Source: F23-B02 sp963610045
GTDB taxonomy: Bacteria > Bacillota > Clostridia > Oscillospirales > Oscillospiraceae
DNA: 34,078 nucleotides
Reading direction: 5' to 3'
NCBI GenBank assembly: GCA_963610045.1
Contig: CAVDMS010000013.1
Span: forward strand, 1-34,078
Below the pieces are notes generated by a model that made no database searches, was not told the origin of the DNA, and saw nothing but the letters and a program-made list of their open reading frames with translations. The position numbers were made by a program, and so were the translations under genes. Position 1 is the first letter of the stretch, and each line of letters begins with the position of its first letter. Below are positions 14,814 to 22,200 of this stretch, piece after piece.

Positions 14814-15689
14814 TTATGCCTTGAGCTGACGCACCGCATACTGCACGAACTTGCGTACCGCAGGTGATGCGTGTTCGATGGAGTGCAGCGCTATGCCGAG
14901 CGTTATGGACTGTGCAGGCTCCACCGGTACCTTCACAATGTCAAAATTCATCCCCTCCAAAATGAGCGAATTCGTTATGCTCATGCCCATGCCCTCGGCG
15001 ATCATCGCATACGCCGAGAAGCTTTCAATGGTCGAAAACTCGATGTGCGGCTCAATGCCGTACTTGCCGAGCATGACCATAACGTCGTCGTCCCAACCCA
15101 TGGCGGGCATGATGAAATGCTCGTACCTGCACCGCTCAAGAGGGTAGCTGTCCTTATCCGCATATTCGTGATCCAAGGGCAGCACCGCCACCATCGGGTC
15201 CTCCGCAAGCGGTATCCAACGGTACTCGCTCTCAACGTCCTCGCCGGCGCTTAAAAAGCCGATGTCGGCACGACCCTCCGCAAGCCAACCTTTGACCTCC
15301 TGACGCACGCCCTCAAGCAGCTTTATTCTTATATTGGGATAGTCACGACGGAAGTTCGCTATGACCTTCGGCAGCCAGTGCGTCGCAATGGAGGAATACG
15401 CCGCAATGGTGATGGAGCCGATGTCAAGTCCCTTGACCTCGGCGGCAAGCTGATATATGCGGCGCTCCTGCCTTATATATGCGCTCACGGCGGGCAGCAG
15501 CGACTCGCCCTCCGGCGTGAGCGAAACGCCCTTCTTGCTTCTTTTTAAAAGAGGAAAGCCGAACTCCTCCTCAAGCGCCGTGACGAGCTGGCTTACGCCC
15601 GACGGGGTGTAGTTAAGCTCTTCCGCCGCCTTCGAGAGACTTCCGCTCGCAACCGCAGCCAAAAACGCCTTGCATCTCGCACTTTCCAT
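14814..15689 (-). CDS. LysR-family transcriptional regulator
   Basis: The 291-residue protein has the N-terminal winged helix-turn-helix of LysR regulators (about 1-60). Its recognition region is GSLSKAAEELNYTPSGVSQLVTALEEEFG, quoted here in parts: GSLSKAAEELNY and TPSGVSQLVTALEEE. LLKRSKKGVSLTPEG follows. The effector-binding domain runs from about 90 to 290, opening with GSITIAAYSSIATHWLPKVI. An ATG at 15689 follows AGGAG by eight bases. It is divergent from a small membrane-protein gene, and two T-N11-A inverted repeats lie between them, so self-regulation and control of that gene are likely. The signal molecule is unknown. The AzgA gene downstream has its own promoter and is probably independent. 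Confidence 0.93.
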   Translation of the reverse strand: MESARCKAFLAAVASGSLSKAAEELNYTPSGVSQLVTALEEEFGFPLLKRSKKGVSLTPEGESLLPAVSAYIRQERRIYQLAAEVKGLDIGSITIAAYSSIATHWLPKVIANFRRDYPNIRIKLLEGVRQEVKGWLAEGRADIGFLSAGEDVESEYRWIPLAEDPMVAVLPLDHEYADKDSYPLERCRYEHFIMPAMGWDDDVMVMLGKYGIEPHIEFSTIESFSAYAMIAEGMGMSITNSLILEGMNFDIVKVPVEPAQSITLGIALHSIEHASPAVRKFVQYAVRQLKA

Positions 15690-15704
15690 GTTGCTCTCTC
15701 CTTT

Positions 15705-15738
15705 TAAGTTTTACTTAAATGTGTTTTGAAATTCTCAA
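15705..15738. promoter_or_regulatory. paired LysR-type operator boxes
   Basis: Box 1 is TAAG-TTTTA-CTTA (15705-15717), extended to 6-bp arms at 15703-15719. Box 2 is TTGA-AATTC-TCAA (15726-15738). Both fit T-N11-A and their centres are 21 bases apart, two helical turns. Box 2 overlaps the -35 of the small membrane-protein gene; box 1 is just upstream of the lysR ribosome-binding site. Confidence 0.6.
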
Positions 15739-15753
15739 GCTTTACTTTATAGT
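15726..15753 (+). promoter_or_regulatory. sigma-A promoter of the small membrane-protein gene
   Basis: TTGAAA (15726-15731) and TATAGT (15748-15753) are separated by 16 bases. The leader to the ATG at 15831 would be about 70 bases. The -35 lies inside a LysR-type box. Confidence 0.65.
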
Positions 15754-15830
15754 AACACTCCTTTATACTGAAGTCAATCCGGAGATACAAACAGAATCCA
15801 CAAAAAACTTTACATCAGGAGGTAAAAACC

Positions 15831-16013
15831 ATGAAAAAGCTTTCCAGTACTGCTTATGCCGTTATCGCCATCATTTCCATCGTTCTCATAGTTGCCTTTA
15901 CCTACCTTTGGGCAACCATGACCGGGACCGTTTCCAACGTATTTGCCGGTGCAATGGTGGCATCCGCCGTGGCTTTCATCGTAAGCCTGAATAAGTGCGT
16001 GCATTTTGCCTAA
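15831..16013 (+). CDS. 60-residue two-helix membrane protein
   Basis: I do not recognise the family. The sequence begins MKKLSSTAYAVIAI and has two hydrophobic helices (about 8-28 and 36-54) joined by a short loop (TMTGTVSN), ending LNKCVHFA. The gene is real by context. A near-perfect AGGAGG lies seven to eight bases before the ATG, a promoter precedes it and a strong terminator follows at 16054-16088. It is divergent from lysR and shares its control region, so it is the likely target. Possible roles are a transporter accessory subunit or a membrane stress peptide; nothing in the sequence decides. Confidence 0.75.
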   Translation: MKKLSSTAYAVIAIISIVLIVAFTYLWATMTGTVSNVFAGAMVASAVAFIVSLNKCVHFA

Positions 16014-16053
16014 AACCGCTTCCAATCTTTCAATTTTCCCATACTCTCTCCCC

Positions 16054-16088
16054 AAAACAGGGTGCAGCGAAAAGCTGCACCCTGTTTT
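16054..16088 (+). terminator. terminator of the small membrane-protein gene
   Basis: A perfect 15-bp stem AAAACAGGGTGCAGC / GCTGCACCCTGTTTT has a 5-base GAAAA loop. It lies 41 bases after the stop and upstream of the next promoter. It rules out the longer upstream start of the following permease frame. Confidence 0.9.
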
Positions 16089-16097
16089 ATATTATCG

Positions 16098-16126
16098 TTG
16101 TCAAAAGCGCCGTGTCATGGTAGAAT
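16098..16126 (+). promoter_or_regulatory. sigma-A promoter of the permease-hydrolase pair
   Basis: TTGTCA (16098-16103) and TAGAAT (16121-16126) are separated by 17 bases. Transcription would begin near 16133, leaving about 19 bases before the TTG start. Confidence 0.7.
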
Positions 16127-16151
16127 GAGAAAAAACGAAAGGGTGATTTTT

Positions 16152-17309
16152 TTGTCACAGATGCAGGGTGAATCCAAGCTCAGCTTTCTTGAAGCCACGG
16201 GCATAATCGTCGGTCACGGCGTCGGCGCAGGCATACTTTCCGTTCCGTATCTTGCCTCGCACAACAGCTTCAGGGAGACCGTGCTTATACTGATATTCGC
16301 ATACCTCGTCGCTCTCGTGCTGCACCTTATCATTGCGGAGCTAAGCTACAATAACAACGGTGCGCAGTTTGTCAAGTGCTTCGATTCGGAGCTTTTCGCC
16401 GGAAAGATCAAAACCGTTCTGACATGGACGGCGTTTATCCTCCTCGGCGTGTCCGTCATCGTCAACGTCAGCGCCTTCCTCACGGGAGCCGCCGCCGTTT
16501 TCGCACAGTGGTTCGGTCTGCCCGACATCGTCGGCATCCTGATATTCTACGTTTTGGGCGCAGGCGTGGTGTTCGTCGGCATGAAGCTTGTCGGCATCTG
16601 TGAAAAATACGCCGTCATCGCAATGGTCATCGTCATGGGCGTCATTTTTGTCGCAACGCTCATGCGTGGGACGGAAGCCCTGCCCACGGGTTGGAGAGGC
16701 TTCAACAACGCACTTGCGCTGTTCGGCATGATAAGCTTTTCCCTCTCCGCCGTTATGAGTACGCCGCAGGTCGTAAAGGGTCTCGGCGGCGACAAAAAGC
16801 GTATCAGATCGTCCATCGCTCTCGGCCTTGCCGTGAACGCATCGCTCATATTCTTCATCACCCTGACGACGCTTCTCGGCACCGGCGGCGACGTGAGCGA
16901 GGAGGGCGCCTTCGTCGATCTCGCACGGCGCTTTGGCGGCTGGGTCGCAGTCGTGGGCTATGTGTTCACCCTTTTGGCGCTTGCGACCTCTTTCTGGGCA
17001 AACACCCTCAATCTGCGTGACATCGTGAGCGAGCAGACGGGTTGGGGCCGTCGCCTGAGTTGGCTTATCGCCTCCCTGCCCTGCCTCGTGCTTGCCATGC
17101 TCGGACTGGACAGCTTCGTCGGCTTTACCCGCTTTGCAAGCATCATCCAGGTCGTCACGGGCATCGGCATAATCGTCGCATACAACTGCTCCCGCCGCAG
17201 AGTCGGTGAGTCGCCCATCTGCGGTGTGTTCGGCTCGCTGCCGTTCCAGATACTCGTCGTCGCATTTACGCTGCTTGCAAGCGTCGGCGCAGTTATGAAG
17301 GTGGGTTGA
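16152..17309 (+). CDS. APC-superfamily permease, aromatic-amino-acid-transporter-like
   Basis: This integral membrane importer has about 11 hydrophobic segments in 385 residues. The opening SFLEATGIIVGHGVGAGILSVPY has the unwound first helix (GVGAGILSVP) of the amino acid/auxin and aromatic amino acid permease (HAAAP) groups. The later segment FSLSAVMSTPQVVKGLGGDKKRI matches the conserved mid-region of TyrP/Mtr-like proteins. Substrate is therefore probably an amino acid, with aromatic amino acids a reasonable guess. The frame is open to 16062, but that start lies inside the preceding terminator. The predicted transcript begins near 16133. TTG at 16152 follows AAAGGGTGA at good spacing and is preferred over the ATG at 16161. 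The hydrolase gene follows after one base. Confidence 0.8.
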   Translation: MSQMQGESKLSFLEATGIIVGHGVGAGILSVPYLASHNSFRETVLILIFAYLVALVLHLIIAELSYNNNGAQFVKCFDSELFAGKIKTVLTWTAFILLGVSVIVNVSAFLTGAAAVFAQWFGLPDIVGILIFYVLGAGVVFVGMKLVGICEKYAVIAMVIVMGVIFVATLMRGTEALPTGWRGFNNALALFGMISFSLSAVMSTPQVVKGLGGDKKRIRSSIALGLAVNASLIFFITLTTLLGTGGDVSEEGAFVDLARRFGGWVAVVGYVFTLLALATSFWANTLNLRDIVSEQTGWGRRLSWLIASLPCLVLAMLGLDSFVGFTRFASIIQVVTGIGIIVAYNCSRRRVGESPICGVFGSLPFQILVVAFTLLASVGAVMKVG

Positions 17310-17310
17310 G

Positions 17311-18213
17311 ATGAAAGCCCTCGTCATTGCCGCCGCTGCGCTGCTGCCCGTCTACACCGTCACCGACATATACCGATTTGTGTTCTACCGCACAAGGTCA
17401 AAGCTCTCCACGCTGCTGCTCGACACGAAAAATCACGAGCCGGACTACTACGTTTGGCGTGACGCAAACGCCGAGCGCCTGCGTTCCCGACCGCACGAGC
17501 GCTGGACGATGCGCTCTGATCGTGGCGAGGAGCTTTGCGGCTTTTACTACCGCTGCGGTGAGGAGCCTTCAAAGCGCCTTGCATTCATCGTCCACGGCTA
17601 CCATTCCGAGCATGCCGAGACCGCCGGAATGCTTGCCGACTACTACTTCTCACGGGGCTTTGACGTTTTTTGTCCCGACAACACCGCCTCCGGCGAAAGC
17701 GGCGGCAGGTTCTTCGGCTACGGGCTGTTTGAAAGCGCCGACTGCTTAAAGTGGTTCAGTGAACTGAAAGCTCGGCTCGGCGACGTAAGCGTCGTTCTGC
17801 ACGGCTTTTCCCTCGGTGCGGCAAGCGTTCTTATGGCGAGCGACCGTGTGCCGGATAACGTGGCGTTCATCGTCGCCGACAGCGGCTTTATCGACGCATC
17901 CGAGATACTCAAAAAGCAGCTCGGTCCGCTTTACGGGCTTATGCGCAGGCTGAATCGCTGCATTGCGGGCTACGATCCGCAGACCGCCGAGGTGCGGGAG
18001 CATATTGCAAGCGCCCGCTGTCCCGTGCTTATCGTCCACGGTGAGGACGACCCCACGGTGCCGTTTTCGATGGCGCCCCGCATATTCAAGCTTCTGCCGG
18101 AGCCGAAGGACAAGCTCTTTTCGCCCGGCGTTCGCCACATCGAAACAAGCTGGCGATGCATGGACGCCTACGCCGAAAAGCTCGACGCATTTATTAAAAA
18201 CTATATGCACTGA
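17311..18213 (+). CDS. alpha/beta hydrolase with N-terminal membrane helix
   Basis: This 300-residue serine hydrolase has a hydrophobic N-terminal segment (2-25), so it is probably membrane-tethered. The fold starts near residue 88 with FIVHGYHS (oxyanion region). The nucleophile elbow is GFSLGA (Ser167), the acid is Asp247 in HGEDDPTVPF, and the base is His276 in VRHIETSW, completing the triad. The order and spacing resemble the BEM46/FrsA-like hydrolases common in Firmicutes. ATG at 17311 is one base after the permease stop (TGAGATG), so the genes are co-transcribed. Its substrate is unknown; an ester or peptide linked to transporter cargo is possible but not shown. Confidence 0.88.
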   Translation: MKALVIAAAALLPVYTVTDIYRFVFYRTRSKLSTLLLDTKNHEPDYYVWRDANAERLRSRPHERWTMRSDRGEELCGFYYRCGEEPSKRLAFIVHGYHSEHAETAGMLADYYFSRGFDVFCPDNTASGESGGRFFGYGLFESADCLKWFSELKARLGDVSVVLHGFSLGAASVLMASDRVPDNVAFIVADSGFIDASEILKKQLGPLYGLMRRLNRCIAGYDPQTAEVREHIASARCPVLIVHGEDDPTVPFSMAPRIFKLLPEPKDKLFSPGVRHIETSWRCMDAYAEKLDAFIKNYMH

Positions 18214-18218
18214 TACAT

Positions 18219-18261
18219 AGACGCAAAGAAGCACCTCCCTTGGAGGTGCTTCTTTGCGTCT
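18219..18261. terminator. 20-bp-arm palindrome, probable bidirectional terminator
   Basis: A perfect inverted repeat with 20-base arms (agacgcaaagaagcacctcc and its complement) and a 3-base loop lies between the hydrolase stop (18213) and the convergent arsR stop (18266). Its outer 15 bases, acgcaaagaagcacc, are shared with the palindrome at 19659-19701. Confidence 0.8.
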
Positions 18262-18265
18262 GCGC

Positions 18266-18634
18266 TCATTCGTCGCCGTAGGTTTGGATGGACTTAAAGC
18301 TGTCCGCAACGGTCTCGTAGGTGTCCACAAGGCACTTCACCTTTTGAAAGCCCTCGCAGGCGGCGTTTATATAGTAATAGTTTCTCGTGCCGATGCGGTT
18401 GCACAGCACAACGCCCGCATCCTTCAAAATGCGGATGTGGTGCGTGACCGTCGGCTCCGACATATGCGCACGCTGTGCGATCTCACCGATGCGGCTGCCG
18501 CCGAACTTGCCCTGCATGATCGCAAGCAGGATAAGCTGTCGGCTGCCATCTCCGACCGCCTGCATAAATTCCGTGGACTCGGTAAACAGGATGCGCAGCC
18601 GAGCCAGCTCCTTTTCCTTGTCAAAAGTGTTCAT
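18266..18634 (-). CDS. ArsR/SmtB-family transcriptional regulator
   Basis: A small winged-helix repressor, 122 residues from the preferred start. The DNA-binding core runs from about residue 25 to 90: FMQAVGDGSRQLILLAIMQG, then IGEIAQRAHMSEPTVTHHIRIL (quoted as IGEIAQRAHMSEP and TVTHHIRIL), then the wing CNRIGTRNYYYIN. The metal-sensing CxC of classical ArsR is absent; the only cysteines are at CNR and in ACEGF and KCLVD, so the signal is unlikely to be arsenite sensed the usual way. An ATG at 18649 is also in frame, but the one at 18634 has GGAG nine bases upstream. It is divergent from the nitroreductase gene and probably controls it and itself. Confidence 0.88.
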   Translation of the reverse strand: MNTFDKEKELARLRILFTESTEFMQAVGDGSRQLILLAIMQGKFGGSRIGEIAQRAHMSEPTVTHHIRILKDAGVVLCNRIGTRNYYYINAACEGFQKVKCLVDTYETVADSFKSIQTYGDE

Positions 18635-18663
18635 GTTCCGACTCTCCATAGCTTATTGCCCCC

Positions 18664-18669
18664 AGTATA
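18664..18669 (-). promoter_or_regulatory. -10 element of arsR
   Basis: TATACT on the minus strand, about 30 bases before the arsR start; no good -35 is visible 16-18 bases upstream, so it may need help or be weak. Confidence 0.4.
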
Positions 18670-18731
18670 CCACAGCTTTGCAAGCAATGCGATTGATTTT
18701 CTTTGTGAATGCACATTACGCCGAAAAAGCG

Positions 18732-18740
18732 TGCTATAAT
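18732..18740 (+). promoter_or_regulatory. extended -10 promoter of the nitroreductase gene
   Basis: TGCTATAAT is an extended -10 (TGn plus TATAAT). The -35 region is poor. The predicted start near 18747 leaves about 16 bases before the ATG at 18763, which excludes the two upstream in-frame ATGs. Confidence 0.65.
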
Positions 18741-18762
18741 GCCGCAAAAAGGAGCGATGCTT

Positions 18763-19653
18763 ATGAAGGTCATTAACCGATACCCCGCTGCGATCGACGC
18801 CGAGCTGTGCGTCGGCTGCGGCACCTGTGTGCAGATCTGCCCCCGTCATGTGCTTATACGCACGGAGGGTCAGCGTGTGCCGACCGTGCGTCAGGATATG
18901 GCGTGCTTTAACTGTGCCCAGTGCGTTGCGGTGTGTCCCAAGTCCGCCATCTCCCTGCCGGAGATAAGCCCAAGCGAGCTTGAGACGGTGCAGCCGGAGA
19001 ACAAGATCAGTGAGGCTCAGGTGACGCAGTTTTTCAAGACACGGCGTTCCTGCCGCAACTACACGGATGTTCCGCTTGAGCAAGGCGAGATCGAAAAGCT
19101 GCTCGATATAGCCGCCTATGCCCCGTCGGGGAAAAACTGGCGCTTAGTCAAGTGGTACGTCGTTTCCGACCCCGAACAGGTAAAAAGCTTTGCCGCCGAG
19201 TGCGGGAAAATGCTCGGCATGGTCGGTCCCGTTATGTTTTCCGGCGGACAATTTGTAAGTCTCACCGCCAACCGCATGATGCGCTACAGCCGGCAGCAAT
19301 GCGCAGACATTGAGAATCAGTGCAAGGAGATGTGTGAGGAGGTCGCATCCGGGCAGGACACGATCCTTTGCGGTGCGCCGGCGCTGCTGTTTGCCTGTGC
19401 AGACACCCGCAATCTCCTCGCCCACGATGCCTGCATAACCGCAATGAGCCATCTTGAGCTTGCGGCGCACGGTATGGGTCTCGGCGCCTGCTGGGTCGGC
19501 ACCTTCGCCATGTTTGCGCAGAGAGCGCCCGGCTTTGAAAAGCGTCTCGGTCTGCCGAAGCATGTGCATATCGTGTCGGCAATGGTAGTCGGTCATCCGA
19601 AGTACCGCCTCAAAAAGATACCCAAACGCAGCTCGGAGATCCACTGGCTGTGA
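18763..19653 (+). CDS. ferredoxin-nitroreductase fusion oxidoreductase
   Basis: This 296-residue enzyme joins an N-terminal two-cluster ferredoxin to a nitroreductase-fold flavin domain. The first cluster binds C16, C19, C22 and C26 (CVGCGTCVQICP); the second C48, C51, C54 and C58 (CFNCAQCVAVCP). The FMN domain starts near residue 88 (FFKTRRSCRNYTD), with YAPSGKNWRLVKWYVV as the second flavin-contact strand and GLGACWVGTF near residues 234-243. Electrons would pass from reduced ferredoxin partners or NAD(P)H enzymes to FMN and then to a small organic substrate, as in other anaerobes. The start is the ATG at 18763, eight bases after AGGAG; ATG 18757 is too close to it. The physiological substrate is unknown. 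Confidence 0.9.
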   Translation: MKVINRYPAAIDAELCVGCGTCVQICPRHVLIRTEGQRVPTVRQDMACFNCAQCVAVCPKSAISLPEISPSELETVQPENKISEAQVTQFFKTRRSCRNYTDVPLEQGEIEKLLDIAAYAPSGKNWRLVKWYVVSDPEQVKSFAAECGKMLGMVGPVMFSGGQFVSLTANRMMRYSRQQCADIENQCKEMCEEVASGQDTILCGAPALLFACADTRNLLAHDACITAMSHLELAAHGMGLGACWVGTFAMFAQRAPGFEKRLGLPKHVHIVSAMVVGHPKYRLKKIPKRSSEIHWL

Positions 19654-19658
19654 CGGAT

Positions 19659-19701
19659 AAACGCAAAGAAGCACCGCTAATAGCGGTGCTTCTTTGCGTT
19701 T
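19659..19701. terminator. 20-bp-arm palindrome, probable bidirectional terminator (second copy)
   Basis: A perfect inverted repeat with 20-base arms (aaacgcaaagaagcaccgct and complement) and a 3-base loop (AAT), followed by TTTTG. It begins five bases after the nitroreductase stop (19653) and faces the convergent gene ending at 19716. It shares 15 outer bases with the element at 18219-18261. Confidence 0.82.
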
Positions 19702-19715
19702 TGACGAGATCATTT

Positions 19716-20018
19716 TCAGTATGAGATGAGCGTTATGAGATAGATAACGACACCCATTCCGGCAACAAATGCGGACGCTATGAGCAGCGACGCCTTGAGC
19801 GCACCCCACACATAGGCGCGGCGCATCTCGTGGGGCATCTCGTCGTTCGAGCTTTCCCACGGTCTGTCGCTTGCGGCATTTGGCTCGTCGTCGCCCTTTT
19901 TGCGGGGACGCTCCTCGTCCATGTAGGGCGGATTGAAGCTGAAAAGATTCGGTTTTTCGACGGCGCTCATGTCGAATATGGTCCTGCCGTCGTCATCGTC
20001 GTATTTTTTCTTAGCCAT
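19716..20018 (-). CDS. small tail-anchored membrane protein after oppF
   Basis: I do not recognise the family. The 100-residue protein has a charged, likely disordered N-terminal part (MAKKKYDDDDGRTIFDMS, then acidic and Pro-rich) and a single C-terminal helix (about 71-97, ASLLIASAFVAGMGVVIYLITL). The helix would anchor it with most of the protein in the cytoplasm. Its ATG shares one base with the oppF stop (TAATG), and no clear ribosome-binding site precedes it, so translation is probably coupled to oppF. It is the last gene of the opp operon, just before the convergent terminator. It may assist the transporter; no evidence beyond position. Confidence 0.7.
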   Translation of the reverse strand: MAKKKYDDDDGRTIFDMSAVEKPNLFSFNPPYMDEERPRKKGDDEPNAASDRPWESSNDEMPHEMRRAYVWGALKASLLIASAFVAGMGVVIYLITLISY

Positions 20019-21037
20019 TATTTGTCATACAGGTGGCAGACCACATAGTGACCCGGCTCGATCTCACGCTGTTCGGGTGCTTCGACCTTGCAGCGCTCCA
20101 TGCAGTTTGCGCAGCGGGTATGGAACTTGCAGCCTGCGGGCGGATTTGCGGGCGAAGGGATGGAGCCTTCAAGCACGATCCTGTTCATTTTGACCGTCGG
20201 GTCGGGAATGGGGATCGCAGAGAAGAGCGCCTTCGTATACGGATGCAGCGGATTTCTGAAAATGTCCTCGGTTGCACCGTACTCGACAAGGTTGCCGAGG
20301 TACATTACGCCGACGGTGTCGGAGATATGCTCAACGACGGAGAGGTCGTGCGAAATGAACAGATAGGTGAGCTTATACTTATCCTGAAGGTCCTTGAGCA
20401 GATTGATTATCTGCGCCTGGATGGAGACGTCGAGTGCGGAAACGGGTTCGTCGCAGACGACGAATTCGGGGTTGAGTGCAAGCGCTCTTGCGATGCAGAT
20501 ACGCTGACGCTGACCGCCGGAGAACTCGTGCGGGTATCTGTCCTTGTGGAAGGGCTGAAGTCCGCAGTTGTCCATGACCTGGTCGATGTAGTCGTCAAAC
20601 TCGTTTTTGGGGACGAGCTTATGCTCTCTGACCGCCTCGCCGATTATTTCGCCGACCGGCAGACGGGGCGAAAGCGAGGAAAACGGGTCCTGGAAGATGA
20701 TCTGCATCTTGGTACGCAGGCTGCGCATCTCGGATGCACTGAGGTCATAGACCTCCTGACCGTTAAACAGCACCTGACCGCCGGACTTTTCGCCGGAAAG
20801 TCTGAGTATGGTACGGCCCGTGGTAGTCTTGCCGCAGCCGGACTCGCCGACGAGGCCCATCGTGGTGCCTCTCTTGAGGTTGAAGGTGACGCCGTCAACC
20901 GCCTTGACATAGCCGGTGACGCTGCCGAAGAAGCCGCCCTTTATCGGGAAGTACTTTTTCAGCTTGTTTACCATGAGGATATACTGCTCGTCGTATTCAA
21001 CGGGGGTAAAATCGTTGGTGATTATCTCCTTTGCCAC
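20018..21037 (-). CDS. oppF: oligopeptide ABC transporter ATPase OppF
   Basis: One of two ATPases powering peptide import through OppB/OppC. The 339 residues contain Walker A GESGCGKTTT (about 64-73), Q-loop IIFQDPFSSL, signature FSGGQRQRICIARAL, Walker B FVVCDEPVSALD and the switch YLFISHDLSV. The C-terminal oligopeptide-transporter extension has CKFHTRCANCMERC, a C-x5-C-x2-C-x3-C pattern. It starts two bases after the oppD stop. The N-terminal motif YFPIKGGFFGSVTGYVKAVDG is typical of OppF/DppF. Confidence 0.94.
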   Translation of the reverse strand: MAKEIITNDFTPVEYDEQYILMVNKLKKYFPIKGGFFGSVTGYVKAVDGVTFNLKRGTTMGLVGESGCGKTTTGRTILRLSGEKSGGQVLFNGQEVYDLSASEMRSLRTKMQIIFQDPFSSLSPRLPVGEIIGEAVREHKLVPKNEFDDYIDQVMDNCGLQPFHKDRYPHEFSGGQRQRICIARALALNPEFVVCDEPVSALDVSIQAQIINLLKDLQDKYKLTYLFISHDLSVVEHISDTVGVMYLGNLVEYGATEDIFRNPLHPYTKALFSAIPIPDPTVKMNRIVLEGSIPSPANPPAGCKFHTRCANCMERCKVEAPEQREIEPGHYVVCHLYDK

Positions 21038-21039
21038 GA

Positions 21040-22188
21040 TCAGTCACCCACCTTTCCGTCGTAGTAGCGGTAGCACGAGACATAGTGCGTGTCGCTTATC
21101 TTGACCTGATGCGGGTAATCGCCGTCGCAGGCGGCAACGCACTTCTCGCAGCGGTCCTTAAAGTAGCAGTAGTTGGGCATATTGATGGGGTTGGGGACCT
21201 TGCCGGGGATGGAGTACAGCTTATCGACCTTCTTGCCGACGCTGGGCTTCGATGCCATAAGACCTATCGTGTAGGGGTGCGCCGGGTTTGCGAATATCTC
21301 CTGGGCGGTGCCCTTTTCGATAACTCTGCCGGCGTACATGACGACGACGTAATCCGCCATCTCTGCAATAACGCCGAGGTCGTGCGTGATTATCATTATC
21401 GAGGAGTTGATCTGATCCTTGAGGTGACGGAGCAGGTCGAGGATCTGCGCCTGAATGGTAACGTCGAGCGCCGTGGTGGGTTCGTCTGCGATTATGAGCT
21501 TGGGGTTGCAGGCAAGTGCAATTGCGATCATAACACGCTGACGCATACCGCCGGACAGCTCGTGCGGGAACATTCTGTAAACGCCCTCGCTGTTTGCGAT
21601 GCCGACCATCTCAAGCAGCTCTATGGTGCGGGCCTTGACCTCCGCCTCGCTCTTGCCCTCGCCGTCGTGCAGCTCGATGACCTCTTTGATCTGGTCGCCG
21701 ATGCGGAAAACGGGGTTAAGGCTCGTCATGGGCTCCTGGAATATCATGGAGATGTAGTTGCCTCTGAGCTTCTGCATCTGCTTTAAGGGGGTCTTTGCGA
21801 TGTCGTATGCCTTATCGCCGAGGTTGAATCTGATCTCGCCCTCGACTATCTGACCCTGCGGACGCTGGAGAAGCTGCATGATGGAAAGGCTGGTAACGCT
21901 CTTGCCGCAGCCGGATTCGCCCACGACACCCACGGTCTTGCCGATGGGGACTTCAAAGTCTATACCATCGACCGCCTTGACGGTGCCGACGTCGGAGAAG
22001 AAGTAGGTGTGCAGATTCTCGATCTCCAGTACGTTTGCGGGATCGTGCATATGGGTGAGGAATTCCTCTTCGGGAACGTTTTTGCGCTTATATTTCTTTT
22101 CGAGCGCCTTGGTTATTTTGCGGTTTTCTCTCGAAATCTTGCGGGACTCTTTGGCGGAGAGATAACCCTGACTTTTCTTCTTTGCCAT
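21040..22188 (-). CDS. oppD: oligopeptide ABC transporter ATPase OppD
   Basis: The partner ATPase of OppF, 382 residues. Key motifs are Walker A GESGCGKSVTSL, Q-loop MIFQEPMTSLNP, signature LSGGMRQRVMIAIAL, Walker B LIIADEPTTALD and switch IIITHDLGV. The C-terminal region includes GLMASKPSVGKKVDKLYSIPG and the cysteine pattern CYFKDRCEKCVAAC (C-x5-C-x2-C-x3-C). A basic N-terminal extension of about 50 residues (KKKSQGYLSAKESRKISREN) precedes the usual start of the ATPase domain. It begins 12 bases after oppC. All motifs are intact, so it should be active. Confidence 0.94.
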   Translation of the reverse strand: MAKKKSQGYLSAKESRKISRENRKITKALEKKYKRKNVPEEEFLTHMHDPANVLEIENLHTYFFSDVGTVKAVDGIDFEVPIGKTVGVVGESGCGKSVTSLSIMQLLQRPQGQIVEGEIRFNLGDKAYDIAKTPLKQMQKLRGNYISMIFQEPMTSLNPVFRIGDQIKEVIELHDGEGKSEAEVKARTIELLEMVGIANSEGVYRMFPHELSGGMRQRVMIAIALACNPKLIIADEPTTALDVTIQAQILDLLRHLKDQINSSIMIITHDLGVIAEMADYVVVMYAGRVIEKGTAQEIFANPAHPYTIGLMASKPSVGKKVDKLYSIPGKVPNPINMPNYCYFKDRCEKCVAACDGDYPHQVKISDTHYVSCYRYYDGKVGD

Positions 22189-22200
22189 ATTCTCTCCTCC

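Noticed and set aside
16062..16151. The upstream GTG at 16062 as the start of the amino acid permease
   Set aside because: It lies inside the loop and stem of the preceding terminator and upstream of the predicted promoter and start site.
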